From positions 44,566,243 to 44,630,242 of the forward strand of contig NC_092793.1 of the NCBI RefSeq assembly GCF_918797505.1: a stretch of DNA of 64,000 nt. The letters run 5' to 3'. How positions within the stretch are numbered: the stretch's first letter is position 1; each line of letters begins with the position of its first letter. Made by a program: the position numbers and the translations under genes. Of the stretch, positions 44,161-54,173 are shown in pieces. This DNA is from Bemisia tabaci. Its lineage: Eukaryota; Arthropoda; Insecta; Hemiptera; Aleyrodidae. The notes under the pieces were generated by a model. The model saw nothing but the letters and a program-made list of their open reading frames with translations. It was not told the DNA's origin and ran no database searches.

Positions 44161-45149
44161 TTAGGGAATTCCGCGTCTAGATACAAATCTTTGAAGTGCT
44201 AATAGGAATGAGTAAGTAGTTAGATTAAATGTTATCTCCAAATGAACAGCTTTTGTAGCGAAGCATATAAATACAACAATATACAATAAATTAACAGCTT
44301 TTTTGTTAGGTTGCAAGCGCACTTTGAATGGTCCACAATGGTCCAAGCCTATGACTGTAAATGGTCTCGCAGGTGTGACTCTTTCTTGTGGTAAGTTTCC
44401 CATCAACTGCGTTATGTGGGATGGTCTTACTCTACGGCATGGCACACATGAATTGACAATTTTCTTGGCCAACTTTAAATCATTAATTGGCCAAAATGTC
44501 GCTCTGACCAAAGAAAGTAATAACTGTGGGCCGCAATGTAACCCTTTGATATGCTCTGATGCAACAATCAAAGACGATAAAGGATGATCCTTAGGCAGTA
44601 AAATTTGATGTTTTGCATCGTGGGGAATTGAAGCATTTTGTAGCCTTCCTCCGACACGAATTAAACCGTTTTTGACGAAAGGGCTTAAACTGATGATTGA
44701 ATTACTTTTTGGCAACTCTTCATTTTTACTCAATAAGCTATACTCATAAGAAAATCTCTCTTTTTGTGCTATTTTGCACAATCTTAATTTAGCATTATTT
44801 AACTCCTCACAAATTAAGTACCCAGTTCCTTTATTATTCCTTTTCAAGTTCTGCTTTAAATTTTCAATAAATCTAAGGCAGTACGAGGTTACACGTAGTA
44901 ACTTATTAAAACTTGAATATCTCAAAAATAAAAACATTGGCTCACAATAAACCGCACTCAAACAAACAATATCAACGTTTTGTGGCTCTACGAATTTCCT
45001 AGGTGAAGCATTGGAAACAGCTTCAGCACTTCTAATGCATGGAGGACCAAACCACCATAAAGGGGATTCTCCCAGTTTTTTAGCATTGACTCCTCTAGTA
45101 AGAAGATCAGCAGGGTTCTCAGCTGAGGGTATGTAACCCCAGTTGTCAG
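44161..45149 (-). pseudogene. RNase H end and integrase N-half of element 2
   Basis: Starts with DNWGYIPSAENPADLLTRG, the BEL hallmark, continues to the HHCC zinc domain (H and H in DAKHQILL...HIKGLHCG, CVPC) and the first catalytic Asp in VIGLDHCGPF. It ends at SRRGIP by frameshift just before the second catalytic Asp. Confidence 0.9.
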
Positions 45150-45151
45150 TA

Positions 45152-46118
45152 GGGGAGACCGATGTTATGTTGGCCACGGGGCTATGATAACCATCGTGAG
45201 AATTTTGTAGAGGAAAACGTAAATTTGATGTTTTGATGAGAAAAAAGGTTGGCAGAGATGTAGACTAACAATTTAAAATATCAACATCGATGGTGTCCCC
45301 CTCTGTTATGCTCTGTGCTGTAACATTCTTGTTTACCTTCGAAAATAGCCCGAAAACGCGATTTTTTCAATTTTGAATTTTGTTTGCTGTGGCGAGTATT
45401 TATTTTGTATCTTATTAATCTTTGTTTCTGTTTGAAGTAGACCCCTTTCCTTTGATTTTAGTGTATGGATTTATGGCTTTTGACTCCTTGTTTCTTAGTT
45501 GGATGACTTTGATTTGAGGTAATCTCAATCGGGGCTATGTGGACCATTTTTCTGGGGCTATGTTGACCTACTGAGAAAACATACATTTTATATTTTTTTT
45601 TGCGTAAAGTTTCAAATCCATTTTCTTTGAGTTTAAAACGGTCCTATTTAGTGGAGAAGTAGATCTTCTTATTGTTTTTTAAGTTGCTTTTCACGCCAAC
45701 TCACTTATTAAATTTGATACTGTTCTTTATTTATTATTTTTTTTTTTTAAATTTTCAGCTCCAAAGGTATTGAGTTTTACTAACATTACGAAAGATAAGT
45801 GTAAGGGCATAATACTAAGCTTTTTAAGTGCAATTACAATCAACTGAACAAGGTTAACATAGTTTCCTTACAGGTGGCTCACTTAGCCCCGGGGGTGGCC
45901 AATATAGCCCCAAGCAGGGGCTATGTTGACCAAAATGGATTTTCTTTTAAAAACGCATGAAACTCACAAAATTGAAGAATTTTGTACAATGTTTCAGTTG
46001 ATTTTAATTTTACACTATATGCTCAAGGATTAGAGCATTAAAGAAATGGCATTCTATTCTTCTGTTTCTTCAGACACAAGTTTTCAAAAAATCTGGTCAA
46101 CATAGCCCCGGTCTCCCC
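45152..46118. mobile_element. 967-bp TIR element inserted in pol, TSD TA
   Basis: The ends GGGGAGACCG and CGGTCTCCCC are flanked by TA at 45150-45151 and 46119-46120. Removing it with one TA restores the reading frame through C-T-D-N-W exactly. Short repeats of GGGGCTATGTTGACC lie near both ends and internally (45529-45580, 45917-45930). No protein is encoded, so it is non-autonomous. TA target use suggests Tc1/mariner-like insertion. Confidence 0.93.
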
Positions 46119-46120
46119 TA

Positions 46121-46425
46121 CATAGGTATTTTCTTATCAGTTCAACTCTACGGGATATAAATCCGTCTTTACTCACTTGTGTATTTGTGTTAACACTTTT
46201 AATCCAACTTAGCGCAATGTTGCTGTCAGACCACATTAATACATAATTTATATTTACACCTAATATACTTAAAATACGATACACTAGTTCAGCAAGCAAC
46301 ACCGCACTGCATAATTCCAATTTTGGAAGAGTTACGGGCTTTTTTGATGCAACACGAGATTTAGAACATAATATATAACTCTGAAAATTTCCATTTAATA
46401 GTTGGGATGATATAAATATACACAT
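46121..46425 (-). pseudogene. RNase H continuation of element 2
   Basis: Carries SKSRVA, LPKLELCSAVLLAELV (catalytic E) and VLMWSDSNIALSWI (catalytic D), completing the RNase H begun upstream in another frame. It reads through CTA TGT and then enters the nested TIR element at 46118, where translation becomes meaningless. Confidence 0.9.
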
Positions 46426-48038
46426 GCGCCATAAGCGCGGGGAGATGCGTCACAAAACCCATGAACACAAATTAATTTATTTGAAGTTGCAATGACTTGC
46501 CTCGGCACGCGCAAGTTTTGAGCCAACTGAAGTTCAGTCACAATGTCTGTCCACACCGAAGTGTCCTCCGATGATAAATTATCATCCCATTGCAATTTGA
46601 GAGTCCATAATTTTTGATAGAAAAGTTTAGCTCTAATTATAATCGGTTGCAATAACCCAAGTGGATCATAAATACTATTTATCGATGCTAATACTGCTCT
46701 TTTAGTAGAATCCTTAGGTAGTTGGAGCTTACAATTTAAAATGAAAATATCAGCTTTAGGGTTCCAAGTTACCCCTAAAACCTGGTGATCGTCTTCATAT
46801 GAGAGAATCATGAATGGTTTTGAGGTATCTAAATTTAAAGCATTTAATACATGGGGCACGTTAGATACCCACTTTCGAAGTTCAAAACCACGTGGTTCTA
46901 AAATACTGATTACTCCTTTGATGGATGTTACAGCTAATGGTATTGATTTTTTATTAGTGACGAAGTCGTCAACATAAAACTCTTTTTTGATTGTAAGCGC
47001 AGGCTCTGGATAAATATGAGCTTTTTCATGTCCAGCTTGTTGCAGGCATCTTTCAGCTTGGAAAGAAGCTGAACCAGTCCCATACGTCACAGTGTTTAGC
47101 TCAAAAATTTGTACCGGCTCATTTTCATTGAAACGCCACAGAATTCTCTGCAACCTTCTATGTTCAGGGTCTATTTTTATCTGACGATACATTTTTGTAA
47201 CGTCAGCTGTTACTGCAACCGCAAATCTACGAAACCTTATCAGTAAATCAAAAATGTCATGCTGAATTTTAGGACCTACGTGAAGAATTGAATTAAGAGA
47301 AATACCATTAGAGCTAGGCGCTGATGCATCGAATACTACACGGCATTTGGTTGTTAAGCTACTTTCATGGAAAACGCAATGGTGTGGAATATAATAAGTC
47401 GGTAAGTTTTCTCCTTGATCAGAATGAACTGGAGACATATGCCCCAATTCTAAGTATTCGTGCATGAACTCATTATATTGCTTTCGTAGCTGCGGATGAA
47501 TTGATAATTTTCTTTCGAGAGAAAATAAACGTCTAAGTGCTGAGCCATACGAATCACCTAAAATTGCTGGAGAATCTTTCAAAGGTAATTTCACCATAAA
47601 TCTTCCATCTGTGTCGATCTTTAGGGATGACCTAAATAATATCTCAACTTCATGCGTTTGTTTAGCTGACTGTAATGAGTGGCATTGAAACATGCCTATT
47701 TCTGCTTGTTTACTATCATTTTTATACTTATGTTGATAAGAAGATAGAGATAAATTATTAACAGGTGTCAAAATCCATCCTAATTTCGTACTTTGCAAAA
47801 TTGGGAGTTCAGGGCCTAATGAATATTTTTTGAATTTCAATAAACTCCAAAAAATTGATGCACCGAAAATAACATGTACTTCGCCTCGTTGAAAATAAAT
47901 AGGCTCGGCCAATTTCGATTCTACCTTGGATGAAGTAATATCGTACTTTGGAAACGTTTTATCTGGAATAATTAGTGGCAGACTTGGCAACACTGCACAA
48001 GTTGCTTCAAAAGAAAATTTCGAGTTCAAAGATTGCAC
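46395..48038 (-). pseudogene. pol: Protease-RT-RNase H of element 2, frameshifted at its end
   Basis: In the same frame as gag (start offset 468 codons). Between the gag stop and the listed start, the frame is open and encodes the protease active-site region LLDCGSSANF. Then: RVVFDAS (233-239), reverse transcriptase with D279 in TADVTKMYRQ and YVDD at 355-358, connection domain, and the RNase H start FCDASPRAYGACVYL (about 530). It breaks by frameshift near 46400-46410, where homology passes to the frame at 46425-46084. All RT catalytic residues are intact. The listed first codon is not a real initiator. Confidence 0.9.
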
Positions 48039-48236
48039 TGTGATAACAGTACGAAATTTCGAGATTGATGTTCCTACACCTATAATTTTTATTCCCTGTA
48101 TCGATTCTACTTTGTTCTTTAAAGTGGCTGCTAAATCCTGTGAAATAAAATTAGCACTGCTGCCACAGTCTAATAGCGAGCGGCAGATTTCTGTACGTCC
48201 GTCGGAACCGATAAGGCGGACGCAAGCAGTGGATAG

Positions 48237-49442
48237 TCAGGATGACTTGGACTTGGAGTAGAGAACTACTTCTTGATTTGTGGACTGTGGTAAATGCAAA
48301 GAAGTATGGTGCTTTCTGGAGCACTCGTAACATGTTCTGACTGAAGAACATTTTTCTTCATGTTTTCTCAGACAATTTAGGCATAATCCAAGATTTTTTG
48401 CTTTAACAATTCTACTTCTGACAGGCATAGACAAAAATTCAGAACACTGATAAATTTTGTGTGCTTGATTGCAAAGAGGACATCGAAAGCTATTTCCGAT
48501 TTTTGTGGAATTTTTAAGACTCTTACCTTGCTCTCGCTGATCATTTGGCAATGTTGACACAGTCAACGCTCGCAATACCTGACACCGTCTTTCCAAAAAA
48601 TCAAACAATTGGCTCTTCGTTGGGCACTCCTTTTTGGGAGCCACTTTTTCCCATTCACTCGAAGTCTCTTTGTCAAATTTACTAGTAATTAAGAAAATCA
48701 AAATCGGATCCCAAGTTTTCGTTTCTACCTTTAATGCATCTAATGCATGACAAGCCTGTTGAACTTGGATAATTAATTTACGAGTTGACTCTTCTGTACA
48801 CACGTCCGGCAAATTAACTAGAAAACTGACATGTTTATCCACAATGACTCGCTGATTATCAAAATGCTCTGATAAGATTTCTAACGCTGCTGGATAATTT
48901 TCATTCGTTAACTCTAAATTCTGCAATAGAGCAGCAGCATTTCCTTTTAAAGCAGATTTTAAATAAAACAACTTTTGAACTGAAGAAAGAGATCTATCTG
49001 CATGAACAAGGCAGTTGAACATTTGCCGAAAACTCATCCAGTTCTCGATCGAACCATCAAATGTTGGAATATTAGGTTTTTTCAAGGAGGAAGTCCTTTG
49101 AGCAAAATTGTAGCCGTGTTCACTCACATTAGTGGATGAACTGGAACCCGAATCAGACAGTCTGCCGTTGGCAACTGACAACACACTGAAATACAAACTC
49201 TCAAAATTGCTTATGTTATCAGAAATGTCTGCATCGCTGATGTTGGAAATTTCGTGTACAATATTTAAGTATTGAGACAAAATGGGCGTTACGGCACTAA
49301 GTCTCACTTTGAGCTGTGACGTGTCGGCTGCATTTTGGGCTAAATAATCGGAAAATCTTCGTAACTGACCTTCGTACCTCAGCTTCGTGGCACTTAACGC
49401 ATTAAGCCGCGCAACCGTACATTGGGATTCGTTATCCGACAT
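48237..49442 (-). CDS. gag: gag of BEL element 2 (401 aa)
   Basis: The capsid/nucleocapsid protein. It starts at an ATG (MSDNES) and remains open over its full length. A DUF1759-like capsid core starts around residue 120 (PNIPTFDGSIENWMSFR) and runs to about 290. Zinc motifs follow: CPLC...H...C (321-333) and CLNC...H...C with CYEC...H (354-383). It ends at TGA (48237-48239) followed directly by CTA, after which the same frame continues into protease and pol. In most BEL elements gag and pol are one frame, so this stop is either a mutation or a readthrough site. Confidence 0.92.
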   Translation of the reverse strand: MSDNESQCTVARLNALSATKLRYEGQLRRFSDYLAQNAADTSQLKVRLSAVTPILSQYLNIVHEISNISDADISDNISNFESLYFSVLSVANGRLSDSGSSSSTNVSEHGYNFAQRTSSLKKPNIPTFDGSIENWMSFRQMFNCLVHADRSLSSVQKLFYLKSALKGNAAALLQNLELTNENYPAALEILSEHFDNQRVIVDKHVSFLVNLPDVCTEESTRKLIIQVQQACHALDALKVETKTWDPILIFLITSKFDKETSSEWEKVAPKKECPTKSQLFDFLERRCQVLRALTVSTLPNDQREQGKSLKNSTKIGNSFRCPLCNQAHKIYQCSEFLSMPVRSRIVKAKNLGLCLNCLRKHEEKCSSVRTCYECSRKHHTSLHLPQSTNQEVVLYSKSKSS

Positions 49443-49497
49443 GTTTTAAATTCACAAAAATACACAGAAATACACAAAAAAGTAGAGAAAGCGCCGA

Positions 49498-49745
49498 CTA
49501 GGGGCGAGAGAGGGTGCCAAATGAGGGGCGAAGGAGGGTGCCAACTAGGGGCTATAGAGGATGCCAACTAGGGGCGAGAGAGGATGCCAACTAGGGGCTA
49601 TAGAGGGTGCCAACTAGGGGCGAGAGAGGATGCCAACTAGGGGCTATAGAGGATGCCAACTAGGGGCGAGAGAGGATGCCAACTAGGGGCTATAGAGGGT
49701 GCCAACTAGGGGCGAGAGAGGATGCCAACTAGGGGCTAGAGAGGT
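49498..49745. repeat. 23-bp minisatellite in element 2 leader
   Basis: About 11 units of GCCAACTAGGGGC followed by either GAGAGAGGRT or TATAGAGGRT, alternating fairly regularly. It lies between the gag start and the primer site, so it would be part of the 5' untranslated leader of the genomic RNA. Confidence 0.92.
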
Positions 49746-49910
49746 ACATAAACAATGAAAAAGACATGAGAACAAAAATGACAAATGGGGCCCCAAATGG
49801 AAGGAAAAATAAAAGAGTTCAAATCATATGATCAAGCACCAAGATGCGGTGTAGAGAGACGGAGAGACGGAGAGACGGAGTGAAGGAAGGTGAGCTAGGC
49901 GCTGGGCGGA

Positions 49911-51027
49911 CCCAAGTAGCATTTTGCAACGAAAAAATTGCAATTTAAATGAAATAAAATTTCCAGATGATTTCAACTTTCTTGCAAGAAAATTGCAATT
50001 ATTTTACAACATGTGACCCCCTCATTGTAAAAAAGTTGCAATTTTTTTTGCAAAGAAATTTCAATATTGACGACCTTTAAATTTCAACCCCTAAATTTTC
50101 CGGGGAAATTATAATAATTCGAACCCATGCTTACCTAATGTCCTACGACGTTTAGCAGCATAAAATAACGGCCGCCCTTGAGTGGGCTTGAACCCGACCA
50201 GCGAATGTCATAGCGGAGCATTCTTCCACTGAGCTACAGGGAGCTGATGATGAGCGGGGTTGAAATCACGCCTGTTAAGGCTGTTATCGCATGCATTGCG
50301 TCAGTGCGTGGCTCAACATTCATCATAGATTTGATTAACGCCGTTTTTCTCAGGCTTCTTTCTTTTGCCTATTATTTATTTTTTTTCGTGTTATTTATTT
50401 TTTTCATATTTTTTTTGTCTGATTTTTTTTTCGATATCACGTAATAGGTACTCAAACTAAATTTACACCGGTGTAAATTACACCACATACTAACTTGAGA
50501 ACTTAAAAATATTTTCAAAAAATATTTTTAAAAAATTTTCAAAACTTTCATAAGGAATATTTTTAATATGCATGTTTACAGGCAATATTTTTGAATTATT
50601 TTAAAAATATTTTTTGTAAACATTTTCAAAATATTCCTTTAAAATGTTTTAAAAACATTTTGAAAATATCTTAATTACAATATTGCCATGAAAATATTTT
50701 GATAAAGGTGACAATATTTTCAAAATATGTTGGGCTATATGGGTTAGGTGAGACATTTAAGTCGAAAAAACTTTAAAAACTGGATTGGAGAATTGGATGC
50801 CAGGCACATGGCGTGAATTTGTTACAACATGATTGCACCGAAATTGCAGTCTTTATAGTGCCTTGAAAAAGAAGGTTAGGCAACAAGCATAATCTACATT
50901 TCTTGCAAACTTATTGCAATAAAATTGCAACTTTTTAAGCGCCTTCAAATGAACGTATAGGCAACAAGCAAAAATTGCAATCAACTCACAATCCATTGCA
51001 ATGAAATTGCAATCCATGCTACTTGGG
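49911..51027. mobile_element. TIR element in element 2 leader, with tRNA-like module
   Basis: CCCAAGTAGCATTTTGCAA at the left and its near complement ending CATGCTACTTGGG at the right. The left and right thirds are full of TTGCAATTT motifs. The middle (50130-50748) is homologous to parts of the element at 53741-58166 and ends in a related terminus GGCTATATGGG. It may be two nested members of one superfamily. Target duplication uncertain (GA is possible). Confidence 0.7.
50172..50245 (-). repeat. tRNA-like module, copy 1
   Basis: On the minus strand: GCTCCCTGTAGCTCAGTGGA (A-box-like TAGCTCAGTGG), then GGTCGGGTTCAAGCCCACTC (B-box-like GGTTCAAGCC) about 30 nt later, with AAGGG that could close an acceptor stem. 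The anticodon arm is abnormal (about 11-nt loop). It could be a tRNA-derived repeat carried by the transposon rather than a tRNA gene. Confidence 0.6.
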
Positions 51028-51398
51028 GAGAAAGGAGAGGTAAAAAGTCTGAAGAAATGTCAGCTGAGAGAGCAGGAGCACAGAGCACAGGTGCCGTTTA
51101 TAATCGCACAATCACAAGTCAGTACTACGATGAAACATCTCAACAGCCCGGACAAAAGCGGAAAGTGTTACTATGGCGATTCGCTTTACTCCGCTATTTC
51201 GGAACGCGAAACCGGCGATCGGAGGTTAGACTGTCGACGCGCACGGAGAGCACTCAGCTGATGATAAAATCATCGGATAAACTCATAAAAAATGGGTTTG
51301 AAGGTTATGAGGGTTATAGGTTTTCAAAGTTAAATGTTACCAAAAATGCACTTAAACGAACGATGACGATGAATCCCAAGTCTCGCGTCACTAGACAA

Positions 51399-51422
51399 GG
51401 TCAAATCACGTCGGAGTCACCA
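51399..51422 (-). promoter_or_regulatory. Primer-binding site, tRNA-Trp-like
   Basis: After GTTT from the LTR, the minus strand reads TGGTGACTCCGACGTGATTT then GACC. The complement, TCAAATCACGTCGGAGTCACCA-like, matches the metazoan tRNA-Trp 3' end with about one mismatch over 21 nt. Confidence 0.85.
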
Positions 51423-51426
51423 AAAC

Positions 51427-51584
51427 TGTAGGGAAAAGGGGGGAAAGGGAAGGAAAATAAGGACAAATCTATCGGGATCAGAAGAGCGTGTATGAACGTG
51501 AGAGAGGATCTGCAGAAAGACAAGTGGTGGTGCGTAACCATAGATACATACAAGAGATATACATGATACAGTCAAAATCGTACA
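51427..51584 (-). repeat. 5' LTR of element 2
   Basis: 158 bp, matching the 3' LTR except for three extra bases (CTG) near 51510. Its inner end is four nt from the primer site. Confidence 0.88.
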
Positions 51585-51589
51585 CATAT

Positions 51590-51650
51590 ATATACATACA
51601 TACACACACACACATATACACATATATATATATATATATATACACACATG
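51590..51650. repeat. CATA/TA/CA microsatellite
   Basis: Mixed tetranucleotide and dinucleotide repeat directly right of element 2. It includes the right copy of its CATAT target duplication. Confidence 0.95.
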
Positions 51651-51656
51651 AATTTG

Positions 51657-51770
51657 AATAGCATATATTTTCGTGATCTACGACCCGTGATCGGTGCTCT
51701 TCACAATGTCTCAGGTCTGGGTCCGACATCATGGGAGAATGCAATAGTGTATTTCCTTCGGAAAATACAC
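51657..51770. repeat. Dispersed repeat, copy 2
   Basis: Partner of 4211-4320 (shared CTACGACCC, GGTCCGACATCA, GCAATAGTGTATTT), again following a microsatellite. It ends with the small palindrome TTCCTTCGGAAAATACAC. Confidence 0.6.
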
Positions 51771-53740
51771 TAAAATTCGGTGCACTACTTAAAGGGAAGC
51801 AGGGTGCCTTATCTTGAAATCCTAGGCAAATCGTGTGGACACAGTAAAAAAGTTCTCCGCAGATGATGAACTGGTAGGTAAGGCTATTACTCAATTGTAG
51901 CCTGTAAAGCTCTTTGCCTGCGTTGCTTCTGTAGTTATAAAATGTTGATTAGAGTTGCAAGAATAATCTGAAAAAGCAGTAATAAGCCTGGATTCCATCT
52001 GACACTAAACACCTTCACTAGAAAATAACGTCCTACGTTTAGCTAAATAAGGATAAATAAGCCACATATAACTGAAGGAATCACGTAAAAGTGCTTAAGC
52101 AAGAATTATAGTAAAATTATGATTGTAAAAAATGTTAAATAATGGCAAAATTAAAGCTAAATCGTGGGATAAGCACCAGTTGTTTACGAACGTTATGATA
52201 CTAAATCCGCCGTTTTGCCGATCGCGCACCTGAAAATTGCATTTGAAGTCGAATTTGAATTTCAACTAATTTCAACCTCCGGTTCGTTTGTGCGGAGTGC
52301 GATAACCTAGTCTTTAGTGTAAAATAAGGTTTCAAACACAAATTTCGGAAACCTACATTTCGTTAGTTCCGTATCGTTTATGCCGTGATTTGAACCTTGG
52401 TTTCAAACTCAAGTTTCGATTGAAGTTAGGTTTGGATGCTCGCATAAACACAGCTATTACTTATCAACCTTGGGATCCATCGACCTCCGTAGCCTGTTGG
52501 ATCTCAAGGCGGATAAAAAACAAAGAGAAAACAAGCCGCAATATGAATTGCGAACCGAGTGGCATCCCCTACTTTTACGAGTCGTTTCTGATCGGCTGAT
52601 TCGCCTGGTGCTCTTATGGAAAGCAAGGGGGTTACGCCCCCTGGCTTCTTTCTTCTATTTGGGGGGCTTGGAGGACAAGGCGCATAAGTGCAGTTTATGA
52701 AACAATTGACGTATTAATGATTTCAACTAAAACTAATCTTGAAATATATTCTGTAAAAAATTCGCTCCCAAATTCCGTCGTTTAAAGTGTCAAAAAATGA
52801 ATTTGAACTTTATTTCCACCATTAAGCTCCATTAGATTTTCACATTTAGAACATGTATTTTTCAAAATAGTAAAAACTGCACTTATGCGCTTTGTCCTCG
52901 AAGCCCATCATTTTGCTTCTTATCAATGTTGGTTTTTTCCCCTGAAAAATTACGGTACGAGATATATTTTGCTTTTTAGAACGAAATGATTTTCGTTTGT
53001 GTGAAATAAAAAGAAAAATCTGAAATCAAGAGGTTGCATTTAGCAATGATGAATTGATGAACAGTTGCAGTAAAACAAACGGTAGATGGTTGACAGGTCT
53101 TAGATAATAAGTGGCAGACAGGGAATGGAACCCTAGCATGATGCTTTAGGCGTAAAAATTGCGTTACGCCTCAGACGACTCAGCAATCGTCAAGGCTGAT
53201 ACCTAAAAGGCTTGCCAGAAAGGTGAATCTTATGTTCATAAGGTGGCTACCTTTACAGTTCTAGAACTATAATAAAGATGAATTCTGGAACGTAGCGCTG
53301 TCTACTTGGCCACCGCGCAACCTTCTTCGCACAGCGGCAGCAGTTGGGGAGCATATTCTGCAAATTCGCTCACTTTTATAACGTGATTCTAAAAACAAGG
53401 CTGGGTGCTATTTCCAAAATTTGATTAGAGCGGGCTCATCTAGGAAATTTCACCCGTCAATATTCGCAAAAATCATGGAAATCGACCCGGGAGAACGCTC
53501 AAACAAACTGTGACAATAAATAAGAATTTATATTGTTTAAATGAGAGAATCCGCAGCTTTACTACGTCATATACAAAAACCTGGGCCATATATTCAAAAT
53601 CTGAATAAAGTAGGCTCATCTAGAGATAATTGCCTGTTGGTAGCCTTAAAAATTATGAAAATCGGTCGGGTAGAACGCTAAAACTAAGCGTTACCAGAAA
53701 TGAAAAGAAGGCCTGAGAGCTTATAGTAGGTACTTTGGTA
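51771..53740. other. Anonymous spacer with a diverged ~190-bp duplication
   Basis: 53380-53500 and 53580-53700 share GGCTCATCTAG, ATGAAAATCG-like and GAACGCT blocks in the same order. 52620-52680 has short GC hairpins (GGGGGTTACGCCCCC). The rest is unrecognised. Confidence 0.5.
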
Positions 53741-54173
53741 CCCAGATAGCACAAGAATATTTTTAAAATATTCTTAAATTGTTTTCAAAATAGTGTCAAA
53801 ATATTTTAAAATATTTTAATGTTCCCTCCATGTAAATATTTTAAAAATAATTTACCGAAAATATTTTGAAAATATTTTAAAAATATTTTAAAAATATTTT
53901 AAAAATATTTTAAAAATATTTTACCCTTTTACTTATTAGTACCATGTGCCCTCTATCAACGATTAACGGCACTATTTGCTTCTGTATACACGTCTGTGTA
54001 CTCAGCGTACTCTGTCAAGTAGATGTGGAAGTACAGGCACTGACCGTCATTTTCATAGTTCTGCACCTGTATTAAATTTGAAACATGAATTACACAAGTA
54101 TACAAGTATTGAAGAATATTATAAATCACTTACCTGAAGTCCTGCGACGTTTAGCAGCGTAAAATACCTGGAC

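Larger units (their letters stand above)
43285..51584 (-). mobile_element. BEL/Pao LTR retrotransposon with very short LTRs (element 2)
   Basis: LTRs at 43285-43439 (155 bp) and 51427-51584 (158 bp) are nearly identical apart from a 3-bp indel, start TGTACGATTTTGAC and end CCCTACA in sense. CATAT flanks both sides (43280-43284, 51585-51589). The sense order is LTR, tRNA-Trp-like primer site, leader with minisatellite, gag, protease, RT, RNase H, integrase, LTR. Two TIR elements are nested in it (45152-46118 in pol and 49911-51027 in the leader); without them it would be about 6.2 kb. At least three frameshifts break pol, so this copy is older and dead. Confidence 0.92.
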
